A DNA stretch of 64,000 nucleotides from Symbiodinium natans. Its lineage: Eukaryota; Sar; Dinophyceae; Suessiales; Symbiodiniaceae. Made by a program: the position numbers and the translations under genes. Positions 57,001-64,000 of the stretch are shown one piece after another. Within the stretch, counting starts at the first letter, position 1, and every line of letters starts with the position of its first letter. The stretch covers positions 159,501 to 223,500 of the forward strand of contig CAJNDS010002601.1 in the NCBI GenBank assembly GCA_905221605.1, given 5' to 3'. The notes beneath the pieces were generated by a model. The model did not search any database. It saw only the letters and a program-made list of their open reading frames with translations, and was not told the DNA's origin.

Positions 57001-60000
57001 CAGGGCAAACTAGGGACAATTATTATGCGCTGCTTATTTTGTGTTTTTTTTTTTTTTGGGGGGGGGGTTCTTAAGCCAATAGTAGTTTGGAGTAGAGTAT
57101 GGAGCATCGTGTAGAGGATAGTTTCTGGAATCGTATGAAGTATAGCTTATCTTATAGATTGCAGTAGGGTGTATAGAGTATAAAAAACAAACCAAGAAAG
57201 ATAAGAGTGCAGCAGAGAGTTGTAGCATAGTATATTGCAGACTACCGTGTAAAGCATGACCCTAAACCCTAAACCCTACACCCTAAACCCATGGTACAGA
57301 GTTTATCACCTGACTTTCAAGGACGCAGCTTCTGCAAGGCAAAGCTGCACATGCTGGTTTAGGGTTTAGGGGTTTAGGGGTTTAGCGTTTAGGGTATAGG
57401 GAACCTGGAACCTAAACCCTTCTGGCCAAGGACGGAGTCGTCAATAACTCGAAGACACACTACAAGTTTCGCTTTGATGGCATCCTACCGATGAAGATCT
57501 CTCAGGACCAGGATTTACAAAGGTAGGGCAGGGTTTAGGGTTTAGGGTTTAGGGTTTAGGGTTTAGGGTTTAGGGTTTAGGGTTTAGGGTTTAGGGTTTA
57601 GGGTTTAGGGACTTGGGGACTTGGGGACTTGGGGACTTGGGGACTTGCGGGTTTGGGCTGCGTCCCCTAACCCACCGGGTCCAGCCACGTAAGGAAAAGG
57701 AAGCGACAACAGGAGATGTTTCTCTCGAAGTCCATCAGCTGACCCTAAGTTCCACTGCATGCTGCACTTCATGGTGGTTTGAAGCAGGGTTATGGGCACT
57801 GTAGCCCACAGACACTTCTGAACTCGGTTCTTCAAAGGTGTTTGCTGCAAGGACGAGGTCTTCAACCAGGTGGCAAAGCCAGTGATCGAAGATGCTGCCC
57901 AGCAGCACAAAGTCATCCTACTGGTACAGGGTTCAGCCGAGGTTTGATACATGTGGGGATGCGTGCCGCATGCTCCGGAGCCATCACTTGGTAGCCCAGT
58001 GGTACCCAGTTCCCTTTGTTGGTTCAATGTTCCCTTGTCAAGTAAACAACCCCCAAAAGGGCTAACCCGAAACCCTAAACCCTAAACCCTAAATCCTACA
58101 CCCTAAACCCTAAACGTTATGATTATGGTTCCTGGGCTACCAAGATGAAAAGGTAGATGTCCCTTGCACAGCGGATCAGGGCCTATGTAATGGCACGCCT
58201 AGTTGCCGAGGTGCTGCAAGGAATTAATGGCACCATTTTCGCGTACGGCCAAAGCCTCAATGTGGAGATCGGCTTCGTTTGCTTTGCGCCCTTCTCTGCC
58301 CATGTTCTGTCTTCTGCAAGTTGCTCGTGTCTGGAGTTCAGATTGGATTCCGATGTTCTCCTCCCAACGACAGGTGTTAGGTTACAATGGCACTGACAAT
58401 ATGCACGGCTACTTACTAAACCTCTAAAGGGCACCAATTGTTCAGTTTAAAATAGCTTTGAGAAGGCTGACTGTCTCCCAACCCAAGCACTAAACCCTAA
58501 GCCCTAAACCCTCAACTCGAAACCCTAAACCCTAAACCTCTGAACCTTCTACAGTGCAAGTGTTAGCACCTACTAGGTCAGACGGGCAGCGGGAAAACCT
58601 TCACCATCACCGGAGGCCGGGCCACCCGTGACTTTACAGGGTTTAGGGTTTAGGGTTTAGGGTTTAGGGTTTGAAGTTCAGGGCTGAAAGCTCCAGAAAT
58701 GCGACCGGCTATGATCTGGTCCCTCTCTTTGCCTTTGACAAGATGTTTTCGTGTAGGGCTTTGGGGTTTAGGGTTTAGGGTTTAGGGTTTCGGGAGCTTA
58801 GGGCTAACGTGAAGAGTCAGGGTTCCTCAGCCCTAAGCCTTCTTTATGTAAGGGGATGCAAGGTACCGTGCCCTAAACCCTAAACCCTAAACCCTAAACC
58901 CTAAACCCTAGGAAGAACCAGGTTGAAGACCCCTCCAAGGATCCGAGAGGTACGAAGACCGTGGCCTGATCCCTCGCACCATCTCCTACCTTTTCGAGGC
59001 TTGGGGCTTGGGGTTTGGGGTTTGGGGTTTAGGGTTTAGGGTTGGGGGAGGGTGGTCGCGGGTGGGGCCGGGGCGCGAGGAGGGGGGGCAGGTTCTTGGG
59101 GTTTAGGGTTGGCAGGGAAGGGTGTTGAGAACTCAGGAGGCTTGTTCCTCGCGTCGTAGTCCAGAGAAATATCCTTAGCAAGTTTGTGGACAAGGGCACC
59201 TCAACAATGGAGCCAGAAGGCCATGGGCTCTCAGCCACGAGGATTGTGATACTCGCGCGCTTCAGGTTCATAGCCTAGGCAGGTGCCACGGGTGTGTAGT
59301 GGTTCTTAGGGTCTAGGGCTCAGGGTTTTCGCGTTTAGGGTTCAGGGAAGTTACATGGTCACTTACTATGGTCCCTAAACCCTAAACCCTAACCCTAAAC
59401 CCTAAACCCTAAACCCTAAACCCTCCTTTAAAAGGTTCTGGGGCATGGGCCCTTGGGTGTCATCGGTATATAAGGGGTTCCCGTTTCCCTTTTGCAGGCC
59501 CGTTTTAGGGGACAATGTAGCTACCCTTGTTGATTTTAGAGATAAACCCTAAACCCTAAACCCTAAACCCTAAACCCTAAACTCTAAACCCTAAACCCTA
59601 AACCGCATTCCTCCCTTCTCGTTTCAGCGAGGAGTTCAAGAGTCGGCGAGATGCAACTTACCGCCGCGCTCACAGCTTCACGGCGAGGGCGAAGCACTCT
59701 TTGAAGGGTTTAGGCTTTAGGCTTTAGGCTTTAGGCTTTAGGCTTTAGGCTTTAGGGTTTAGGGTTTAGGGTTTAGGGTTTAGGGTTTAGGGTTTAGGGT
59801 TTAGGGTTTAGGGTTTAGGGTTTAGGGCGGCTGTCCGAGGAGGAGGAGGAGGAGGAGTTCTAAACGGGTCGACACAGACACAGACAGCCAAGATGAAGCG
59901 CGCGTTGCCTAAATGCGGGCCTCAACATACACAGCTGCTGTAGTCCACGGTGTTTGATGTATTTCGCAAAGCCAGCGCGTCACCAAGCGCGAGCGGTGCT

Positions 60001-61047
60001 ATCCGATTCTGTCCCAAGGCATGTTCATCTCCTACCTAGAGATCTACAACAACGATGGCTGCGGCCTTTGCTTTGGATTGCCATTTAGCCGGGCTTCGGC
60101 TGGCTTATGGCGCGCAGAGTTTCGGGTCAAGTGATTACAATAAATGTGCTCCGACACTTGGGTTGCAGGGGCATTACATTTCGTTCATTCGCATGAACTG
60201 CACAAGTCCTGTCCCAGTGCTCCGAGCTCCTGTTAACATGACACACACACACACACACCGGGAGTGGTTACAAGAATCCGCCCTAACCCTAAACCCCTAA
60301 ACCCTAAACTGTATGTAAGACGGCTTCCGGTTTGGGGAGTAGGCTTGCGAGGCAAGACACAATGGATGGACAGTGGATGCACAGTTACCGCAGCCCTTTT
60401 GGAGGTTTCGTTGCTCCTGCAGATCTCAAGTGGGGCTTAGGGTTTAGGCTTTAGGGTTTAGGGTTTAGGGTTTAGGGTTTAGGGTTTAGGGTGCCAAGTG
60501 TCAGACAACCCCCAAGCTCAGGCTATGACCTCCTGAGCCGCGGGGAGCAAACATCGAAGCTGGAGGACGACCTTTGCTAGCGGAACTTCTTTCTCCAAGT
60601 AACCCCAAACCCTACATTAAACTCCAAAGTTGGAACATCCTTATCCCCATGCCCCAAAAGGTATACTAAAGGGAATTTCGGCTCTGATCATCCTTAACTC
60701 ATGTTCAAACTTTCTGAGGTTTACTGTAAACCGTAAACCCCCAAACCGTAAACCCTAAACCCTAAACGGTAAAACCCTAACCGAAGGCGAAGACGGTCGC
60801 TGATATGCGCTGGATTGCAATCTTGAAGTTTCTAGCAGAAGGGTCCATGTGCCTGAAGTCTAAGGGTAGTTGGGTAGCCCCTGATTCTGGCCCCTAAGAT
60901 GATTATAGTACTGTACACTTGCAAAGTACGTAGTTGTGCGACACATGGATTCTTGAAAGAAGCCCTCCTCGTAAGCAAGGCAATTTGCCAACTCAAAAAG
61001 GGCTTACAGCATCTAGGGCCCTAAAGCAGCCGACTTGCCCAAGCAAT
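54014..61047 (+). CDS. kinesin motor protein, probably kinesin-9 (KIF6/KIF9-like), partial
   Basis: Microtubule motor ATPase; kinesin-9 members act in the central apparatus of motile flagella. Exons (54014, 57431, 57852, 58211, 58577, 58940, 59632, 60019, 60522 and perhaps 61030) join to the first half of a motor domain: beta-1 strand, FRFDGIL, the P-loop GQTGSGKT, TITGGSERYEDRGLIPRT, ISYLEIYN and GYDLL...LED. Residue spacing between these blocks equals that of KIF6/KIF9 as I recall it (13 residues between FE and ISYLE, 8 between GYDLL and LED). SWITCH I (NxxSSRSH) and SWITCH II (DLAGSE) were not found before 64000, so the gene continues or those exons were missed. Introns begin with GC or GA and hold telomere-like arrays. 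Confidence 0.9.
54312..54384. mobile_element. TIR element, family B (short)
   Basis: TAGGATGTTCCCCCTTGTAC at left, AAGGGGGAACATCCCAA at right. Confidence 0.8.
54932..55077. mobile_element. TIR element, family C
   Basis: TTACTTGGAGGTTCATGGTAC at left, GTACCATGAACCTCCAAGT at right, with long internal symmetry of TTATAACTG blocks. Confidence 0.9.
55278..55390. repeat. dispersed repeat, family I
   Basis: TTGGGTTCAAGAGGACCATG and TTTTTCAGAGGG as at 45295. Confidence 0.6.
55504..55612. mobile_element. TIR element, family E
   Basis: CTACTAGCTGTTTAAGAACC at left, GGTTCTTCAGCAAATAGTAG at right. Confidence 0.85.
55640..55674 (+). CDS. possible short exon
   Basis: After AACCCACAG it reads AQIPTQQESPK. 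A similar island SASSKKMGPAFGL lies at 55810. Both fall within the inferred kinesin N-terminal region but match nothing I know there. Confidence 0.35.
55955..56050. mobile_element. TIR element, family B
   Basis: TTGTTCCCCATGTGTACTAA at left, AGAAGGGGGAACATCCCAA at right. Confidence 0.85.
56056..56150 (+). CDS. possible exon
   Basis: Reads GALRRRAAPDVNLEANKT then WFLNSSLRGRQF. It begins five bases after a family B element. Confidence 0.45.
56200..56241 (+). CDS. possible kinesin exon before the FRFDG segment
   Basis: After GGTTGCGCAG it reads TGAKDEATVCFLSQ, followed by GCCGCT (GC donor possible). A strand of this type precedes the VVNN...FRFDG block in kinesin-9 motors; assignment is tentative. 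Confidence 0.4.
56466..56633. mobile_element. TIR element, family C
   Basis: TACTTGGAGCTTCCTGGTCC at left, GCCATGAACCTCCAAGTA at right. Confidence 0.85.
56680..56845. repeat. degenerate TTTAGGG/TTTTAGGG/TTTCAGGG array
   Basis: Mixed 7- and 8-bp units in a kinesin intron. Confidence 0.85.
56951..57087. mobile_element. TIR element, family E
   Basis: CTACTACTTTGCTTAAGAAC at left, GGTTCTTAAGCCAATAGTAG at right; T and G tracts inside. Confidence 0.85.
57431..57511 (+). CDS. kinesin exon, FRFDGIL block
   Basis: After TCTGGCCAAG it reads DGVVNNSKTHYKFRFDGI then LPMKISQDQ. 27 whole codons. Only the GA donor (CCAG|GATTTA) joins the next exon in phase; the nearby GTAGGG would break it. Confidence 0.9.
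57533..57655. repeat. TTTAGGG array then 8-bp GGGGACTT units
   Basis: About eleven TTTAGGG units followed by five GGGGACTT units, between two kinesin exons. Confidence 0.95.
57852..57893 (+). CDS. kinesin exon
   Basis: After TTGCTGCAAG it reads DEVFNQVAKPVIED, GC donor (GCTGCC). The length to the next exon then equals that of KIF6/KIF9. Confidence 0.9.
57989..58145. mobile_element. TIR element, family D, with CCCTAAA array inside
   Basis: TTGGTAGCCCAGTGGTACCC at left, GGTTCCTGGGCTACCAA at right; about eight CCCTAAA units (58067-58116) lie between the arms. Confidence 0.9.
58211..58247 (+). CDS. kinesin exon before the P-loop
   Basis: After GTTGCCGAG it reads VLQGINGTIFAY and one base, GC donor (GCCAAA). 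G-x-NGTIFAYGQ is diagnostic of kinesin motors. Confidence 0.95.
58577..58615 (+). CDS. kinesin exon with P-loop
   Basis: After CCTACTAG it completes GQTGSGKTFTITG with G of the next codon; GC donor (GCCGGG). GQTGSGKT binds the ATP phosphates. Confidence 0.95.
58940..58998 (+). CDS. kinesin exon
   Basis: After CCCTCCAAG it completes GSERYEDRGLIPRTISYLFE, GC donor (GCTTGG). TITGG-SE-RYEDRG matches the KIF6/9 pattern exactly in spacing. Confidence 0.95.
59632..59662 (+). CDS. kinesin exon, 31 bases
   Basis: After TTTCAGCGAG it reads EFKSRRDATY and one base, GC donor (GCCGCG). In phase on both sides. Confidence 0.85.
59706..59827. repeat. TTTAGGC array then TTTAGGG array
   Basis: Six or seven TTTAGGC units pass into about ten TTTAGGG units; a private variant in one half of the array. 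Confidence 0.95.
60019..60057 (+). CDS. kinesin exon, YLEIYN block
   Basis: After TGTCCCAAG it reads (R)MFISYLEIYNND and one base, GC donor (GCTGCG). Confidence 0.95.
60522..60575 (+). CDS. kinesin exon, GYDLL block
   Basis: After CAAGCTCAG it completes GYDLLSRGEQTSKLED, then DL and one base before GCTAGC (GC donor). The end is uncertain; GAC|GACC is the other choice. Confidence 0.85.
60580..61029. other. inferred kinesin intron
   Basis: CCCTAAA units at 60733-60775 with AAACCGT variants, the rest unique. No other feature seen. Confidence 0.5.
61030..61047 (+). CDS. tentative kinesin micro-exon DLPKQ
   Basis: After CTAAAGCAG it reads (S)DLPKQ and one base before GCGTCT (GC donor). Kinesin-9 motors continue LED-LPKV here; joined with 60575 it keeps frame but adds three residues. 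Another frame over the same DNA (CPSNASGRYVVWVCDLCG) is also open. Confidence 0.3.
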
Positions 61048-61049
61048 GC

Positions 61050-61780
61050 GTCTGGCCGCTATGTGGTGTGGGTGTGTGACCTTTGTGGCTGCATCCATCC
61101 TAAATCTTGGGGTAGGTACATTGGCCCTCAGTATGGGCCCATAATTTTGGAACCCTTCTAAAACCTTTACCCTATACAAACCAAGGGCCCATAACCCTAA
61201 ACCCTTAACCCTTAACCCTAAACCTTCAAGGAAGGTGGAGGACCACATTCAGGGACCATGTAATCAAAACCCTTAGACACGACAAAAACTCCCAGCCTGC
61301 TGCACGACCATGACTTGATGCTTGCGTACACTGGGTGATTTTGTTACTTAGACTCGCCTTGAAGGCTACAAACGAAGCCTTAACATTGATGGTGTGCTTA
61401 TAAGGCAAATTATAACCCTAAACCCTGAACCCTGAACCCTAAACCCTAAACCACGTACATGGTCCCGGAAGTAAATCCATGGGGCTCACGTCGTCCACGG
61501 TGGTGGAATCCACTCGCAGCTTCTGGCCCCCCAAGCCCCCATCACACAGAAGCACATGCGCTGACTTCTCAGAGCATGACCTTCGGGGCTGCCCTAGAAT
61601 TCCCCTCTCTACCCCCCCCCCCCCCTCCTCCCCCCAAGCCAAGCCAAGCCAAGGTCTCATAGCACCTCAGTTAGGAATCATGGTTTTTTTGGTTCATGAC
61701 AGAAAGGTTGTTCAAGGGGAAGTCTAGCCCTAAACCCTAAACCCTAAACCCTAAACCCTAAACCCTCCGAGTTTAAACCT
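61050..61780. other. unassigned stretch
   Basis: Contains scattered CCCTAAA units (61400-61452, 61728-61768), a family I fragment at 61230, a poly-C tract at 61610 and no coding island strong enough to list. At 61790-61890 three frames are open at once. Confidence 0.4.
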
Positions 61781-61902
61781 CTGTTTCAACACGAATTCAG
61801 CGACTTGCACGCAGCTTTGGCGCCGGCGGAGCCGTCAGTCAAGGCATGGGCTGCAGCGGCTCTTCGAAGGCAGCGAAACTGGGGTTCCAAGGATGCGCTC
61901 CT

Positions 61903-62040
61903 AGCCCTAAACCCTAAACCCTAAACCCTAAACCCTGAACCCTGAACCCTGAACCCTGAACCCTGAACCCTGAACCCTGAACCCTGAACCCTGAACCCTG
62001 AACCCTGAACCCTGAACCCTGAACCCTAACCCTCCTAGAC
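61903..62040. repeat. CCCTAAA array with a long CCCTGAA run
   Basis: About fourteen perfect CCCTGAA units (61935-62030). A second CCCTGAA run lies at 62917-62970. Confidence 0.95.
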
Positions 62041-62392
62041 CCCAAACCCTAGGGTTTAAGGTTCGCAACAGCTTGGGGTCGAAACCATCGAAACCCCCGA
62101 AACCCAAAACCCCATAAATCCTACAACCTTGCCAGCCACTTCGTCTCCTAGCAACCTGTCCAGAAAACCTGGCCAGACGCCAGCCGAACCAACGCGCTTC
62201 TAGGCACCTTCCGTGTGGGCCTGTGGCCCTGAACTTTTCGTTTAGGGGGTTTGGGGTTTAGGGTTTAAGGTTCGTAACGGCTTGAGGTCGAAACCATCGA
62301 AGCCAACCCGAAACCCTAAACCCTAAACCCTAAACCCTAAACCCTAAACCCTAAAGGCCCTAAACCCTAAACCCTAAGGATGCCCTCCGCAG

Positions 62393-62449
62393 GTCCTACC
62401 TTTTCTCGGGGAAGCCGATCTGCGTGGTCTCAGCCAGGTGGTCGGCTTG
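62393..62449 (+). CDS. possible exon
   Basis: After CCTCCGCAG it reads VLPFLGEADLRGLSQVVGL. Could correspond to the LLED...L-x-x-LS segment after LPKV in kinesins, but similarity is weak. Confidence 0.4.
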
Positions 62450-62451
62450 AG

Positions 62452-62600
62452 TTCAGGGTTTAGAGTTCAGGGTTTAGGGTTTAGGGTTCAGGGTTTAGGG
62501 TTTAGGGTTTAGGGCTTGGAGGGCTTGGAGGGCTTGGAGGGCTTGGAGGGCTTGGAGGGTTTGGAGGGTTTGGAGGGTTTGCAGGGTTTGGAGGGTTTGG
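62452..62600. repeat. TTTAGGG array then GGAGGGCTT / GGAGGGTTT units
   Basis: TTTAGGG and TTCAGGG units change into about nine GGAGGGYTT units, producing an EGLEGLEGL frame that is not a gene. Confidence 0.9.
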
Positions 62601-62657
62601 AGTTCTTTTGGGGCTTGGCAGTGCGGTGCTCTGCGTCCTGCCCCTTTTACACCTTTG

Positions 62658-62763
62658 TTGGGATGTTCCCCCTTATACTATCAGTCCTTACTTGGGATTA
62701 CAATGGGGGGGGGGGTACTACCATCCCTATTTAAGGACTGTCTCATAAGGGGGAACATCCCAA
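62658..62763. mobile_element. TIR element, family B
   Basis: TTGGGATGTTCCCCCTTATA at left, ATAAGGGGGAACATCCCAA at right; best-preserved ends of the family. Confidence 0.95.
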
Positions 62764-62806
62764 CATACAACCCTTATGTACCCTAGAAACATTCCCATTT
62801 GTGCAG

Positions 62807-62892
62807 AAGCACCTGCGAGCTTGCCGACAGGAGCAGAAAGATGCAGAAGCTCGGCTCGATTGTGTTAAGCTGGGCTTCCAGTTGCTCATCCG
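62807..62892 (+). CDS. exon, coiled-coil segment
   Basis: After TTTGTGCAG it reads KHLRACRQEQKDAEARLD then CVKLGFQLLI. Could be part of the stalk of the kinesin or of a following gene. Confidence 0.65.
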
Positions 62893-63124
62893 AAACCCTG
62901 AACCCTAAACCCTAAACCCTGAACCCTGAACCCTGAACCCTGAACCCTGAACCCTGAACCCTGAACCCCAAACCCTGGCCCTAAACCCCAACTTTTGTGA
63001 AATTCCCCTCCCCTACAACTCTCCGGTCTTCCCACGATTCGGGGCGCCCTCAAAAAAACCCTTTGGGGGGTGGATTGAGGTCTACGCAGCCCCGAGCACG
63101 CCGAAAAGTGCCTGGGCTTGAAGA

Positions 63125-63370
63125 TTGGGCTTGGAGTTTTGGGGTTTTGGGGTTTTGGGGTTTTGGGGTTTAGGGTTTTGGGTTTTGGGGTTTTAGGGTT
63201 TTTGGGGTTTTGGGGTTTTAGTAATTGGGGGGTTTTAGGGTTTAGGTTCTAGGGTTTTAGGGTTTTGGGGTTTTAGGGTTTTGGGGTCTTAGGGTTTAGG
63301 TTCTAGGGTTTAGGGTTTTGGGGTCTTGGGGTCTTGGGGTCTTGGAGTTTTAGGGTTTAGGTTCTGGGGT
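63125..63370. repeat. degenerate TTTTGGGG/TTTAGGG array
   Basis: Units drift between TTTTGGGG, TTTTAGGG, TCTTGGGG and TTTAGGG. Confidence 0.9.
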
Positions 63371-63485
63371 TTAGGGTTTGGGCTCAGGACCTGGGTTGAA
63401 AAATATGGCTTATGATTTAGGGTCCAGGGTTTGGGGTTTGTAGTCTAGAGCATCCTAAACTGCAAGTCTCGTTGAGACTTCGCAG

Positions 63486-63545
63486 TTCTGTGTGGCAGTC
63501 GTATATGCAGTCAGAAAGTGAAACAGTCAGCATGCACCTGAAACC
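63486..63545 (+). CDS. exon
   Basis: After GACTTCGCAG it reads SVWQSYMQSESETVSMHLK. Confidence 0.5.
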
Positions 63546-63817
63546 TAAACCCCAAGCCGCTAAGGCCATGAAAGCACGTTCAAAGTCACTCTAGAACACG
63601 GAGATCCCTCGCGCCTAAACTTTCGCAACCTAAACGCCAAGAGGTCCCAAGCATTTATGGGGGCTGCTCTATGTTTTGGGCTTCCCCGGCCGACTGCCCA
63701 AGCCCGGATGCACCCTCAACCCTATACCCTACACCCTAAACCCTAAAAACCTAAACCTTAAACCCTAAACCCTAGCAAAGTCCCTAAACCCATGAAGGTA
63801 CAGTCCTTGTAGTTGAG
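63546..63817. other. unassigned stretch
   Basis: Short unique DNA with CCCTAAA-like units at 63715-63775; no feature supported. Confidence 0.4.
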
Positions 63818-63911
63818 GGTGCTCAGAAGGCACCCCATGATTCAGCTCAACCACCAACCAAGTCCTCCCCAAACCCACCAGCCCTGGATTTGCTGGCTTG
63901 TCTGGAGTCTG
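63818..63911 (+). CDS. exon
   Basis: After GTAGTTGAG it reads GAQKAPHDSAQPPTKSSP then NPPALDLLACLES, donor GTATGG. Disordered part followed by a leucine-rich helix. Confidence 0.65.
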
Positions 63912-64000
63912 GTATGGTCCTAAACCCTAGACCCAAAACCCTAAACCCTGTTTAGGTTTTAAACCCTAGACCCTAGACTCAGACCCAAAGCCCTAAACCA

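Noticed and set aside
62516-62734. EGLEGLEGL repeat protein
   Set aside because: It is the translation of GGAGGGCTT units continuing from a TTTAGGG array.
5391-64000. CRISPR-like arrays
   Set aside because: The repeats are contiguous 7-bp units without spacers, in a eukaryotic gene context.
1-64000. tRNA or rRNA genes
   Set aside because: No cloverleaf B-box/A-box pair or conserved rRNA stretch was noticed by eye; a covariance search would be needed to exclude them.
60580-64000. Kinesin SWITCH I and SWITCH II exons
   Set aside because: No NxxSSRSH or DLAGSE coding sequence was found on the plus strand in this part.

Overview
The window looks like nuclear DNA of a dinoflagellate. The reasons are: genes split into very short exons (about 40-140 bases), many splice donors that are GC or GA instead of GT, telomere-type TTTAGGG/CCCTAAA DNA scattered everywhere, and large LTR retrotransposon polyproteins full of domains seen in dinoflagellate genomes. 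The genus cannot be fixed from the sequence alone.

Layout. Positions 1-5389 hold a partial, frameshifted LTR retrotransposon on the minus strand (Gag, zinc knuckle, protease, start of integrase) that runs off the left edge. From about 5.4 kb to 53.7 kb, short plus-strand coding islands alternate with telomere-like arrays and small terminal-inverted-repeat (TIR) elements. Many islands join in phase and show recurring TF(K/R)P, F-P-TGR-P and LY-D/E-A motifs, so they read as exons of one or a few large, unrecognised proteins. Inside this stretch, 23545-34351 is a nearly intact 10.8-kb Copia-type retrotransposon with two 213-bp LTRs, inserted into a CCCTAAA array with a 5-bp target duplication. 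Positions 19.2-21.3 kb are a separate 2-kb AT-rich element bounded by inverted repeats.

From about 54.0 kb to 61 kb there is a clear kinesin motor gene (best match in my memory: kinesin-9, KIF6/KIF9). Eight exons were traced from the strand before the P-loop to the segment after YLEIYN. Every one of its seven defined introns begins with GC or GA, and most contain one or more telomere-like arrays. Further coiled-coil or proline-rich coding islands follow to the end of the window.

The main point of interest is the intron architecture. Introns are built from (a) telomere-like arrays in both orientations and (b) at least eleven families of TIR elements of about 70-170 bp. Two introns (46720-46826 and 49738-49839) are exactly one TIR element each, with GA...AG ends lying in the inverted repeats, and removing them keeps the reading frame. 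This is the signature of intron-creating transposons (introners), here combined with interstitial telomeric DNA. Exon calls were made by eye from reading frame, splice signals and protein-like composition; only the kinesin and retrotransposon calls rest on recognised families.
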